Source: JAITMY01 sp031549685 (lineage in GTDB: Bacteria; Bacteroidota; Bacteroidia; Bacteroidales; UBA932). From it: a stretch of 39,545 bases of DNA. A program made the translations under genes and the position numbers. The stretch lies in NCBI GenBank assembly GCA_031549685.1, contig JAVBPG010000030.1:1-39545 (forward strand), written 5' to 3'. Shown here in pieces: positions 15,616 through 22,839 of the stretch. Under the pieces are notes generated by a model. That model saw nothing but the letters and a program-made list of their open reading frames with translations. It was not told the origin of the DNA and did no database searches. The stretch's first letter is position 1. Each line of letters begins with the position of its first letter.

Positions 15616-15646
15616 CAAAGGTACGGCTTTATTACCTGAATACGAA
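15616..15646 (-). promoter_or_regulatory. Probable promoter of the ABC-F gene
   Basis: On the minus strand TACCTTTG (15616-15623) lies 19 nt from TTCG (15643-15646), which differs from the TTTG -33 consensus at one base. The transcript start would be close to the heptad array and the TTG start codon. Confidence 0.55.
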
Positions 15647-15666
15647 AATCTTCATAGCTCGAAAGA

Positions 15667-16020
15667 ATGCCAAGGCTACGAACGAATAAAAATCTGCACC
15701 TTCGTAAAATGCTTTTCATCTCCTTTTTTCGACAAAAGCATCAACGTGGAGAGTTAAAAAACGCAGGTGTAAATGCAGGTGTAAAATTATCGAAATTGCA
15801 AGAAAAAATCATTGCTTTAATTGTAAAAAACAGCAATGTATCGCAGGCGGAAATTGCCAAGAATTTGAAGATTAACGCATCAACCGTTTATCGGAACATT
15901 GAGAAATTAAAGCAGCTGGAGGTGTTGGAGCGCAAGGGGGCTGATAAAACCGGAAGTTGGGTAGTGACGCTCAGCGAAGCTAAATCTCCAAGACAATACA
16001 TCAATACAATAAACCAATAA
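15667..16020 (+). pseudogene. Orphan winged-helix C-terminal fragment of an AlbA_2/HTH-type regulator
   Basis: A 117-residue reading frame. Residues about 33-105 (NAGVNAGVKLSKLQEKII, VSQAEIAKNLKINASTVYRN, ERKGADKTGSWVV) look like the C-terminal winged-helix tail of larger Bacteroidota 'ATP-binding / putative DNA-binding' proteins, in which NVGVNVGV repeats precede an HTH. The N-terminal AlbA_2 (Schlafen-like) domain that normally accompanies it is absent upstream. The first ~30 residues match nothing I know. The last residues (TLSEAKSPRQY) are encoded by a GTCATCCTGAGCGAAG-like repeat. This looks like a decayed remnant. A short stand-alone HTH protein starting near 15709 cannot be excluded. 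Confidence 0.6.
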
Positions 16021-16087
16021 TTATCAACCACTTACCACAACAACAGATATCTCCAAGCATTACCCGACAAAAAAATCTTTCGTTTTG

Positions 16088-16118
16088 TTTGCAAAAAAAG
16101 AAATTTGAGCTACCTTTG
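16088..16118 (+). promoter_or_regulatory. Bacteroidota consensus promoter for tRNA-Glu and rpsT
   Basis: TTTG at 16088-16091, exactly 19 nt, then TACCTTTG at 16111-16118: a full match to the Bacteroidota consensus. The tRNA begins 21 nt downstream of the -7 box. Confidence 0.85.
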
Positions 16119-16139
16119 CAGTCCCGAAAACGGAATTAT

Positions 16140-16211
16140 GGTCCATTCGTCTATCGGTTAGGACGTCAGATTTTCATTCTGAAAAGAGGAGTTCGATTCT
16201 CCTATGGACTA
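16140..16211 (+). tRNA. tRNA-Glu (anticodon TTC)
   Basis: A complete cloverleaf can be drawn. The acceptor GGTCCAT (16140-16146) pairs with ATGGACT (16204-16210), with discriminator A at 16211. The anticodon stem TCAGA/TCTGA (16166-16170, 16178-16182) encloses loop TTTTCAT with anticodon TTC at 16173-16175. The T stem AGGAG/CTCCT (16187-16191, 16199-16203) encloses TTCGATT. No CCA is encoded. It lies directly behind a consensus promoter and 19 nt ahead of rpsT, so both are probably on one transcript. Confidence 0.97.
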
Positions 16212-16230
16212 CAAAAATTACGAAAAGATT

Positions 16231-16485
16231 ATGGCAAACATTAAATCCGCAATCAAGAGAATTCGTCAAGACCAAAGCCGCAGGCTGCACAACCGCTACT
16301 ACGCTCGCACCACCCGCAGCGCGGTAAAGGCGTTGCGCCACACCACCGACAAGGCTGCTGCCGTAGCCCTGCTACCCAAGGTTTCGAGCATGCTGGACAG
16401 GCTGGTAAAAATCAGCGCTATTCACAAGAACAAGGCCGGCAACCTGAAGAGTTCACTTGCACTGCACGTAAACAAACTGGCGTAG
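16231..16485 (+). CDS. rpsT: 30S ribosomal protein S20
   Basis: Small-subunit protein S20, a three-helix bundle that binds the 5' domain of 16S rRNA. The 84 residues start MANIKSAIKRIRQDQSRR and contain HNRYYARTTRSAVKAL and the C-terminal IHKNKAGNLKSSLALHVNKLA. The ATG at 16231 is used. An in-frame ATG at 16204 lies inside the tRNA-Glu acceptor stem and cannot be the start of a mature message. It is followed by a strong terminator. Confidence 0.97.
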   Translation: MANIKSAIKRIRQDQSRRLHNRYYARTTRSAVKALRHTTDKAAAVALLPKVSSMLDRLVKISAIHKNKAGNLKSSLALHVNKLA

Positions 16486-16511
16486 GCACAACGGTTATCC
16501 GTAAAAAACAG

Positions 16512-16541
16512 AACCACGAGAGTTGCTCTCGTGGTTTTTTG
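16512..16541 (+). terminator. Rho-independent terminator after rpsT
   Basis: AACCACGAGAG (16512-16522) and CTCTCGTGGTT (16526-16536) form a perfect 11-bp stem with a TTG loop, followed by a T run. Confidence 0.95.
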
Positions 16542-16565
16542 TTTTGTAATAGTATTAACCCAAAT

Positions 16566-16621
16566 CTTCCACCTCCGCCCTTCGGGCACCTCCGCCAGCG
16601 GAGGACAGCCTTCGCACAAAC
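16566..16621. repeat. CCGCCAGCGG palindromic repeat copy
   Basis: CTTCCACCTCCGCCCTTCGG and CACCTCCGCCAGCGGAGG are the inverted counterpart of the left half of the 1032-1150 element (CCTCCGCTGGCGGAGG, CCGAAGGGCGGAGG). It lies between the rpsT terminator and the end of rluD. Confidence 0.75.
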
Positions 16622-16642
16622 CCATCCCGCCAAGGCGGGACC

Positions 16643-16670
16643 TATTGCCTACTGCGTATTGCCTACTTAA
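16643..16670. repeat. TAYTGCS heptad array after rluD
   Basis: Units TATTGCC, TACTGCG, TATTGCC and TACTTAA run up to 4 nt before the rluD stop codon. Confidence 0.7.
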
Positions 16671-16673
16671 ATT

Positions 16674-17759
16674 TTACTCTTCTCTTCCTCCAAGGTACTT
16701 CCGCCATTTCTCCACCACCGCTGCCATGTCGGAGGGGAAAGGCGCTTCAAAGTACATTTCCTTTCCGGTTATAGGATGGGTAAAGCCGAGCACTTTAGCA
16801 TGCAAAGCCTGACGGGGAAGCAGCTCAAAGCAGTTCTGCACAAACTGCTTGTACTTTGAGAACGTGGTGCCGCGCAAAATTTCGCTACCGCCGTAGCGCT
16901 CGTCGTTAAACAGCGGATGACCGATGTACTCCATGTGCGCGCGGATCTGGTGCGTGCGGCCGGTTTCGAGCTTGCACTCCACCAGCGATACGTAGCCCAA
17001 ATCCTCCAGCACACGGTAGTGCGTTACGGCATGCTTACCCTGCTCGCCCTCGGGATACACTTGCATTTTAATTCTATCGCGAAGGCTGCGGCCAATGTGC
17101 CCGGTAATGGTTCCCTCCTTGGGCTCGGGTGTGCCCCATACCATCGCCACGTACAGGCGGTTGATGGTGTGGTCGAAAAATTGCTTGGCAAGGCGATTAT
17201 GCGCCAGCTCGGTCTTGGCCACCACCAGAATCCCCGATGTATCCTTATCGATGCGGTGCACCAGGCCCGCGCGGATGTCGCCGGTTTTGAACATGGGCAA
17301 ATCCTGGAGGTGGTAGGTAAGCGCGTTGACCAGCGTGCCGCTGAAGTTGCCGTGGCCGGGGTGCACGACCATGCCTGCAGCTTTATTTACCACCAGCAAA
17401 TCATCGTCTTCGTATAAAATATCAAGGGGAATATTTTCAGGGATAATCTCCACCTCACGCGGCGGATAAGGCATTACCACCGAAATTATATCGAGCGGTT
17501 TTACCTTGTAGTTCGCCTTTACGGGTTTACCGTTTACCAAAATAGTATCGGTTTGGGCAGCACTTTGTATCCGGTTGCGCGACACATTCTCCATACGGTT
17601 GGCCAAAAATTTGTCAACGCGCATAGGCGATTGCCCTTTGTCGGCCGTAAAGGAAAAATGCTCGTACAGGCCCGACTCTTCGGCCTCGTCGGCAATATCA
17701 ATATTTTCTAAATCAGAATTCAAGATTTCCTTAATTACATCTTTTACAAAAAGCGTCAT
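16674..17759 (-). CDS. rluD: RluA/RluD family 23S rRNA pseudouridine synthase
   Basis: Isomerises uridines in 23S rRNA to pseudouridine. The 361 residues include an acidic ~45-residue N-terminal extension (ENIDIADEAEESGLYEHFSF). Next comes an S4 RNA-binding domain (MRVDKFLANRMENVSRNRIQ, about 46-105) and then the catalytic domain. The catalytic aspartate lies in GLVHRIDKDTSGILVVAKT, and the family blocks VNKAAGMVVHPGHGN and ETGRTHQIRAHMEYIGHPLF are present. It ends the PASTA / T9SS / rluD cluster, 24 nt after the preceding gene's stop. RluD-like domain content supports action on helix 69 (family knowledge). Confidence 0.93.
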   Translation of the reverse strand: MTLFVKDVIKEILNSDLENIDIADEAEESGLYEHFSFTADKGQSPMRVDKFLANRMENVSRNRIQSAAQTDTILVNGKPVKANYKVKPLDIISVVMPYPPREVEIIPENIPLDILYEDDDLLVVNKAAGMVVHPGHGNFSGTLVNALTYHLQDLPMFKTGDIRAGLVHRIDKDTSGILVVAKTELAHNRLAKQFFDHTINRLYVAMVWGTPEPKEGTITGHIGRSLRDRIKMQVYPEGEQGKHAVTHYRVLEDLGYVSLVECKLETGRTHQIRAHMEYIGHPLFNDERYGGSEILRGTTFSKYKQFVQNCFELLPRQALHAKVLGFTHPITGKEMYFEAPFPSDMAAVVEKWRKYLGGREE

Positions 17760-17783
17760 TACAAGCGAAGCGTAGCGTTAGGT

Positions 17784-19802
17784 TTACATCTTCACAAACC
17801 TTGCGTAGCCCACCGCTTTCCCGTTATGGCTAAAGCGAATAAAATATGTACCCTGCTGCAAGCGCGCTACATTTACCGTGCTACCAACAAACGCATCCTC
17901 ATACAGCGTGCACTGCCCCGACAGGTTGAAAATTTCCAAGCGCAGGCTTTTTTCGCGCAGCTCGTCGGGAAAATTCAGGTGCAGCTCATCGCGCACGGGG
18001 TTGGGGTAAACCGCCACTTGATATTGAGCCTTACGCGCTTTATCAACAGAGGTGTAAGGATCAAATGCGACCTTGGCAAACGAGGGGCGAACCATGATGG
18101 CACCCTGCCCGTCCATCTTTGAAAGGCTCCATGAGTAGCCATCGAGGCTTACCATCGTTTTCCCTGATGGAAAATTATTCACATCAAAACCCACGTTGAG
18201 CATAGCCGTACCCTGCTGCTCCCAGCCTACGTAAAATGTTCCCTCCACCACTACCGGATACTTGAGCTTGTAGTACGCAAAGCTATTGAGGCTGTCAAAC
18301 TGCGAGCTGAGGTTGGGCTCCACGTACAGCTCGTTGCCGGGCGTGCCGCCATTGTCGCTCCATACGGCCAGCTTAAACGGCTGAATATTTCCGCTATCGA
18401 GCGTATTGTTGAAGTACATGTACACGCCGCTGAGCGTATCTTTTGCGTAGGAGTAAAATTTTACCGCCAACTTGGAGCGGGCAGCCAGCTCGCCGTATAT
18501 GCCGTAACCATTCTCCGCTGTGCCATCATCGTAGGCGTAGTAGGTGTAAAAATTTTGCCGGTAAACGGCCGTGTCGTTGGTCCGGTACTCGGCCCTGCTA
18601 TTATCGTAGTAGTCAGAAATAATTACTTTGATGTCAAAGGCCACCGAGTCGACACCCGGCTGAGGCGGATTGAGAAAAGCCGTTGGCGCCAGGTTCAGGC
18701 TGTAGCTGCGAATGGTATCGGGCTGCATGGTGTGGCTGCCACCTGTTTGCTTTTGCGGCACCACCGAGGCGGCTCCTTTTACGCACGCTACCTCAAAGTC
18801 AGCCCTAAAACCGTTATCTATTTTTGACAGATTGCTTACGCTGAATGTAACGCCAACTCCTCCGGTTGAGTTGATCAGCTGCTCGCGCTGCGCCGTGGGG
18901 CTTCCTATCAGGTGGCGCCACGGCATGGAGGTGTAATCCTTGAGCAGCCTGGTTACAGGCGTTTGTATGGCCACATCGTTTACATCCAAATCCGTTGCGC
19001 TGCGATTTTTATTCAGGTACACCATATCCACATTCCACATATCGCAGTTGCTTTGCTTCCCCGGTACCTCGTCGCCGGTGCGCGTGGCGTAGTTGATAAA
19101 CCTAAAGCGAAAGCCCGGATGAAGGAAGCGCGCCGCGCCCACCTCCACAATAACCTTAAAGAATGATGTGGCAAGCCGGGCGCTCTGCACCACCTTTTCC
19201 CTTTGCCCAATGGGGTTGAGCCAGTATTTTTCCCGCAGGGCATTCGGCGTAAACGATCCCGCAATGGTGTCGGCTATGGCGCTCCATACGCTTACCCAAA
19301 GCGAGTCGGAGGGTGAAAAAAATTGCAGGGTAAGCGAATCCCTCCGCTCGGGCATATCGCCGTTGCCCTTGGGCTGGCAGGAGAAGCTGAGGTAAACACC
19401 CGCATCGGAAGGCTGCAGGCGAATAGGCTTGGAAGTAAGCGAGTCGGCGGCAAAGAGCGAAGGCGAGGCCTGGCTGTACACGCGGCCTTGCGCATCGGTA
19501 ATGTCAAACGTGGCCACGCCCATGGTGGGTTGGTTAATGGGGTAGGTATTGTTGATAAACACCGTTCTATCCACCCATTTCGCGGGGTCGGGAATGCCGT
19601 AAGTTTGCTTTGAAAAATCGTCGAAGAAAGGCAGGTCGAGCGTGTCGGGCGAGGCGGAAAGCGCTGCAATATCCCGCAGGCTTACCCTGCCCTGCAGGCG
19701 GTGCATGGTTGGAGCAGCCACCAGCATCTCCTCCTGCGCCGCCAAGGGATACATGAGCAGCATGGCCGCAAAACAAAGTACAATATGCCGTAAGTAAGCC
19801 AT
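17784..19802 (-). CDS. Secreted protein with type IX secretion (Por) sorting domain
   Basis: A 672-residue exported protein. Residues 1-22 are a signal peptide (MAYLRHIVLCFAAMLLMYPL, then AAQ). The last ~80 residues are a T9SS type A sorting domain: VAVYPNPVRDELHLNF, LRLEIFNLSGQ and QQGTYFIRF, the pattern that directs passage through the Por secretion channel and surface anchoring. The central ~560 residues are beta-rich (DFSKQTYGIPDPAKWVDR, then FYTYYAYDDGTAENGYGIYG) without a catalytic motif that I recognise, and may form adhesin-like or carbohydrate-binding folds (inference). The start lies 3 nt after the stop of the PASTA gene, so the two are co-transcribed. Confidence 0.88.
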   Translation of the reverse strand: MAYLRHIVLCFAAMLLMYPLAAQEEMLVAAPTMHRLQGRVSLRDIAALSASPDTLDLPFFDDFSKQTYGIPDPAKWVDRTVFINNTYPINQPTMGVATFDITDAQGRVYSQASPSLFAADSLTSKPIRLQPSDAGVYLSFSCQPKGNGDMPERRDSLTLQFFSPSDSLWVSVWSAIADTIAGSFTPNALREKYWLNPIGQREKVVQSARLATSFFKVIVEVGAARFLHPGFRFRFINYATRTGDEVPGKQSNCDMWNVDMVYLNKNRSATDLDVNDVAIQTPVTRLLKDYTSMPWRHLIGSPTAQREQLINSTGGVGVTFSVSNLSKIDNGFRADFEVACVKGAASVVPQKQTGGSHTMQPDTIRSYSLNLAPTAFLNPPQPGVDSVAFDIKVIISDYYDNSRAEYRTNDTAVYRQNFYTYYAYDDGTAENGYGIYGELAARSKLAVKFYSYAKDTLSGVYMYFNNTLDSGNIQPFKLAVWSDNGGTPGNELYVEPNLSSQFDSLNSFAYYKLKYPVVVEGTFYVGWEQQGTAMLNVGFDVNNFPSGKTMVSLDGYSWSLSKMDGQGAIMVRPSFAKVAFDPYTSVDKARKAQYQVAVYPNPVRDELHLNFPDELREKSLRLEIFNLSGQCTLYEDAFVGSTVNVARLQQGTYFIRFSHNGKAVGYARFVKM

Positions 19803-19805
19803 GCG

Positions 19806-20615
19806 CTATTGCCCCAGGCGAGCAGGATTAACCGTAAGGAAAATATTAACCGAAGAGCCTACCTCTACCGAAGCATCATCGGCGGCCGCCGGCTGCTGCA
19901 GGTAAACCTTGGCCTCAAGGCTGTCGGTCATATCTTGTACCGACTCATCGTACCTTACCCTGCCCACGTTGAGCGAAGCCTCAATAATGTTGCCCTTGGC
20001 CGAGCTGAGCGAAAGGCCCTTGAGCTGCGGCAGCGCCGTGCGCTCCGATTCGCGGCTTTTACCCAGCACCAAATCTATTTTGGTGCCTACCGTCAGTTCC
20101 TCGTCGGGCTGCAAATCGCGGCCACGGTAGAGCTGCTTCAGCACGTTGCTCGATGCCATATCGGGAGCAAAGGAAAGCCGGCCCACCTCGAAGCCCTGCA
20201 TCTCAAGCGTGGCCTTGGCCTGGCGCAGCGATATGCCAACAACGTCGGGCACGCGGGCCTTTTTGGCGGTGATGGCGTTAAGCGTCAAGAAAATGGTGCG
20301 ATTATTTTTTACCCGCACTTTGGGTTTGGGATTTTGCTCAATAACCGAGCCCGGCTTTTTGTACGGCAGAAAAATGGAGTCGCTCACCTCAACGCGCAGG
20401 TCTTCCCTGTGCGCCAGCTGCTGCGCCTCAGTAAAGGACAGGCCTGCAAAGCTCGGCGTTTCGAATGTTTTGCCGTGGCGCGTGTAAATCATCAGGCAGA
20501 GGTTGACCAGCAGCACCAGCAAAATAAGCGTGGCCGCGGCAAGAATGATGTGGCGAACGTAAAAGTTGTTCCACAGGCGCCAGAGCCACTCCGTTATTTT
20601 TTTATTTGCTTGCAT
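19806..20615 (-). CDS. PASTA domain-containing membrane protein
   Basis: A 269-residue single-pass envelope protein. Residues 1-17 are a short basic cytoplasmic part. Residues about 18-47 form the membrane anchor (IILAAATLILLVLLVNLCLM). Three PASTA domains follow (about 54-115, 118-189 and 195-265), marked by PSFAGLSFTEAQQLA, VPDVVGISLRQAKATLEMQG and LPQLKGLSLSSAKGN. PASTA domains bind peptidoglycan or lipid II-like ligands in other bacteria, but there is no kinase or penicillin-binding domain here. It heads a tight cluster with a T9SS cargo protein and rluD, which suggests envelope-related function. The ligand is unknown. Confidence 0.9.
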   Translation of the reverse strand: MQANKKITEWLWRLWNNFYVRHIILAAATLILLVLLVNLCLMIYTRHGKTFETPSFAGLSFTEAQQLAHREDLRVEVSDSIFLPYKKPGSVIEQNPKPKVRVKNNRTIFLTLNAITAKKARVPDVVGISLRQAKATLEMQGFEVGRLSFAPDMASSNVLKQLYRGRDLQPDEELTVGTKIDLVLGKSRESERTALPQLKGLSLSSAKGNIIEASLNVGRVRYDESVQDMTDSLEAKVYLQQPAAADDASVEVGSSVNIFLTVNPARLGQ

Positions 20616-20679
20616 ACAAAAATTCTTGGCTTAACTTACAAAGTAAGTCGCAAAACCCCGAAAATCAAAGCCTGCTGCG

Positions 20680-21753
20680 TTAATATTGCTTAATGGGTTG
20701 GTAGAGCGAGTCGCGCTCCACGGGGGTAAAGCCTGCGCCGCGCACCATTTGGCAGAGTTCCTCCACGCCCATCAGCGGATTCTTATCGTCGGCGCCGGCC
20801 ATGGAGTATATTTTGGTGCTGTCGCCAATGGTGCCGTCAAGGTCGTCGGCGCCAAAGGACAGGGCCAGCTGCGCCGCATTTTTCCCAAACATGGGCCAGT
20901 AGGCTTTGAGGTGCGGAACGTTGTCCAGAAAAATCCGGCAGATGGCCATGTTGCGCAAATCCTCCAGCAGGCTTACCTCGCCCAAACCCGACAGCTCGTT
21001 GTTCGACTGGCGGAACTTGAGCGGGATGAAGGCGTTGAAGCCGCCCGTTTTGTCCTGCAAATCGCGCAGGCGCGCGAGGTGCTCCACGCGATGCTCGTAG
21101 CCCTCCACGTGGCCGTACAGCATAGTGGCGTTGGAGGCAATGCCCAGGCGGTGCGCCTGCTCGTGCACGTTGAGCCAAATGGCGGAGCTTATTTTTTCGG
21201 CGCAGATTTTAGAGCGCACCTCATCATTAAGAATCTCAGCGCCGCCGCCGGGAATGGAGCGCAAGCCCAGCGCCTGCAGGCGCGCCAGCACCTGCTCCAC
21301 CGGCCTGCCGCTTTGCTCCGCCATTTTCCACAACTCCTCGGCCGTAAAGGCTTTGATGTGCACCGAGGGTAAAATTTTGTGCACGCCCTCCACCACGCTT
21401 TCGTAAAACGCAAACGGATGGCGGGGGTGTACGCCGCCCACAATGTGCACCTCTGTAATATTTTGTCCAACAAGATTTTGCGCAATCTTCAAAATATCAT
21501 CCAGGCTCAAATCCCAGCTGCCCGCCTCGCCATCGGCGCGACGGTAGGAGCAGAACTTGCAGCGGTTGACGCAAATGTTGGTGGGCTCAATATGCACGTT
21601 GCGGTTGAAGTAGGCATGCCTGCCGTTTTTGCGCTCGCGCACCCTGTTGGCCAGCACCCCCAGCTCCGGCAGCGTGGCGGCACGGTACAGCTCAAGGCAT
21701 TCGGAAGGGCTTATGCGCTCCGAGCGTAGAATTTTATCTTTTACTTTTTCCAT
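20680..21753 (-). CDS. mqnE: Aminofutalosine synthase (radical SAM)
   Basis: Radical SAM enzyme of the futalosine route to menaquinone, joining an enolpyruvyl-benzoate product to the S-adenosylmethionine-derived nucleoside. The iron-sulfur cysteines are C61, C65 and C68 in CVNRCKFC. Other blocks are VHIVGGVHPRHPFAFY, RSIPGGGAEILNDEVR and the C-terminal FGADDLDGTIGDSTKIYSMAGA with PVERDSLY. The 357-residue length and this C-terminus favour MqnE over its paralogue MqnC, which shares the cysteine motif. Other mqn genes are not in the window. The ATG at 21753 is used. A ~211-bp structured repeat begins 15 nt upstream of it. Confidence 0.85.
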   Translation of the reverse strand: MEKVKDKILRSERISPSECLELYRAATLPELGVLANRVRERKNGRHAYFNRNVHIEPTNICVNRCKFCSYRRADGEAGSWDLSLDDILKIAQNLVGQNITEVHIVGGVHPRHPFAFYESVVEGVHKILPSVHIKAFTAEELWKMAEQSGRPVEQVLARLQALGLRSIPGGGAEILNDEVRSKICAEKISSAIWLNVHEQAHRLGIASNATMLYGHVEGYEHRVEHLARLRDLQDKTGGFNAFIPLKFRQSNNELSGLGEVSLLEDLRNMAICRIFLDNVPHLKAYWPMFGKNAAQLALSFGADDLDGTIGDSTKIYSMAGADDKNPLMGVEELCQMVRGAGFTPVERDSLYQPIKQY

Positions 21754-21767
21754 GAAATCAAATCTTT

Positions 21768-21978
21768 GTCCCGCAGGGACTGAACTTTATTAACCGCGGG
21801 TGTAGCGTAGCGCAACCCGTGGCTAAAGCGGCTGTCTGGTATTTTGCGCGCGGAATAAGCATTTCCCTTGAAACAAGCTGGTGCTCCGCGCGCCATATTC
21901 TGCGCCGCCTTCCACCGTAGGTTTCTCCGCCGACTGGCGGATTCACCTACGGTTAATCAAATATAGCCCCTGCGGGGC
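21768..21978. repeat. Structured multi-hairpin element, copy A
   Basis: Five hairpins can be drawn. H1 is GTCCC-GCA-GGGAC (21768-21780). H2 is in CGCGGGTGTAGCGTAGCGC followed by AACCCG. H3 is GCGCGCGGA (21846-21854) with TCCGCGCGC (21885-21893). H4 is in CCGTAGGT and ACCTACGG (about 21915-21952). H5 is GCCCC-TGC-GGGGC (21966-21978). TTTATTAACC (21786-21795) and GGTTAATCAAA pair to enclose H2-H4. A second copy with the same layout is at 33941-34151. It sits between rpmH and mqnE. A reading frame across it is not considered real. Confidence 0.85.
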
Positions 21979-22030
21979 ATTTTAAGGTTGCAAATTGCGC
22001 CCCAAACTAACTCCTTGCACGAACCCAAAC

Positions 22031-22068
22031 AAAAAGAGGCAAAACCCTCAACGGATTTCACCTCTTTA
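22031..22068 (-). terminator. Probable terminator of rpmH
   Basis: On the minus strand AAAGAGG (22061-22067) pairs with CCTCTTT (22033-22039), followed by more T. The loop is long (~21 nt), so this is a weaker terminator than the others in the window. It begins 29 nt after the rpmH stop codon. Confidence 0.55.
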
Positions 22069-22096
22069 TACAAAATCAAGGGGCAGCAGCCGTGGG

Positions 22097-22261
22097 CTAC
22101 TTACCGTACTTGGGCTCGTCGGAAACGCTGAGCTTTTTGCGGCCGCGGGCGCGACGTGCAGCCAGCACGCGACGGCCGTTAGCCGTTGCCATACGTTGAC
22201 GAAAACCGTGCTTGTTCCTGCGCTTGCGTACCGACGGTTGGAAAGTTCTCTTCTGTGCCAT
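22097..22261 (-). CDS. rpmH: 50S ribosomal protein L34
   Basis: Ribosomal protein L34, read directly from the minus strand: 54 residues starting MAQKRTFQPSVRKRRNKHGF, continuing RQRMATANGRRVLAARRARG, with the tail KKLSVSDEPKYGK. About 40% of the residues are Arg or Lys, as in the family. The C-terminal tail after RKKLSV is slightly longer than the ~45-residue E. coli form, which fits Bacteroidota. A consensus promoter lies 40 nt upstream. The usual neighbours dnaA and rnpA are absent on this side. Confidence 0.95.
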   Translation of the reverse strand: MAQKRTFQPSVRKRRNKHGFRQRMATANGRRVLAARRARGRKKLSVSDEPKYGK

Positions 22262-22300
22262 ATCTCTAAACTTTTAATTATTTGCCGTAAATAAGGGCTG

Positions 22301-22331
22301 CAAAGATAGCTCTTTTACCCAAAACCACAAA
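22301..22331 (-). promoter_or_regulatory. Bacteroidota consensus promoter of rpmH
   Basis: Read on the minus strand, TTTG (22328-22331), 19 nt, then TATCTTTG (22301-22308): a full match to the consensus. It is 40 nt from the rpmH ATG. Confidence 0.85.
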
Positions 22332-22335
22332 GACA

Positions 22336-22370
22336 ATTAATAATTAATAATTAATAATTAATAATTTAAA
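22336..22370. repeat. ATTAATA heptad array
   Basis: Four exact copies of ATTAATA (22336-22363) are followed by ATTTAAA. The array lies just upstream of the rpmH promoter and 29 nt from the end of the YjbQ-like gene. Confidence 0.8.
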
Positions 22371-22398
22371 TACAAATAACTGTGAACAAATGAGATAG

Positions 22399-22815
22399 CT
22401 ACTCTCCGATAATTTTTACAAGAACTCTTTTGGCGCGCTTACCGTCAAATTCGCCGTAGAAAATCTGCTCCCAGGGGCCGAAATCCAACTGGCCGTCGGT
22501 AACCGCCACCACCACCTCACGCCCCATAATTTGGCGCTTCATGTGGGCGTCGGCGTTGTCCTCAAAACCGTTGTGGCGGTACTGCGAGTGCGGTTTTTCG
22601 GGCGCCAGCTTTTCGAGCCACAGCTCGTAGTCGTGGTGCAGGCCGCTCTCGTCGTCGTTAATGAATACGCTGGCGGTAATGTGCATGGCGTTGCACAGCA
22701 GCAGGCCCTCCCTTACGCCACTCTCGCGCAGGCAGGCCTCTACGGCGGAGGTAATATTGACAAACTCGCGGCGATGCGGGGTGTTGAAGGTTAGCTCTTT
22801 GCGGTAGGATTTCAT
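22399..22815 (-). CDS. YjbQ family protein (UPF0047, secondary thiamine-phosphate synthase type)
   Basis: A 138-residue single-domain protein of the UPF0047/YjbQ family. The hallmark blocks are visible: HRREFVNITSAVEACLRESG, LLCNAMHITASVFINDDESG with the conserved His, YRHNGFEDNADAHMKRQIMG with the second His cluster, and GPWEQIFYGEFDGKRAKRVLVKI. Some members show weak thiamine-phosphate synthase activity. The physiological role is unsettled, so the thiamine link is only a family label, although thiL is in the same window. The ATG at 22815 is used. The 329 bases upstream (22816-23144) hold 9-nt-period repeats and a terminator, but no gene. Confidence 0.88.
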   Translation of the reverse strand: MKSYRKELTFNTPHRREFVNITSAVEACLRESGVREGLLLCNAMHITASVFINDDESGLHHDYELWLEKLAPEKPHSQYRHNGFEDNADAHMKRQIMGREVVVAVTDGQLDFGPWEQIFYGEFDGKRAKRVLVKIIGE

Positions 22816-22839
22816 GCGCTGTGGGATTAAAATTTTTAG

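Noticed and set aside
21758..21946. A 62-codon frame across structured element A, and a 72-codon frame (33938-34156) across element B
   Set aside because: Both translate hairpin DNA. The two peptides share only short patches that follow the base-pairing constraints, and the conserved property is structure rather than protein.
22399..22815. Thiamine-biosynthesis cluster together with thiL
   Set aside because: The YjbQ-like gene and thiL are 16 kb apart in separate units, and the thiamine activity of YjbQ proteins is doubtful.
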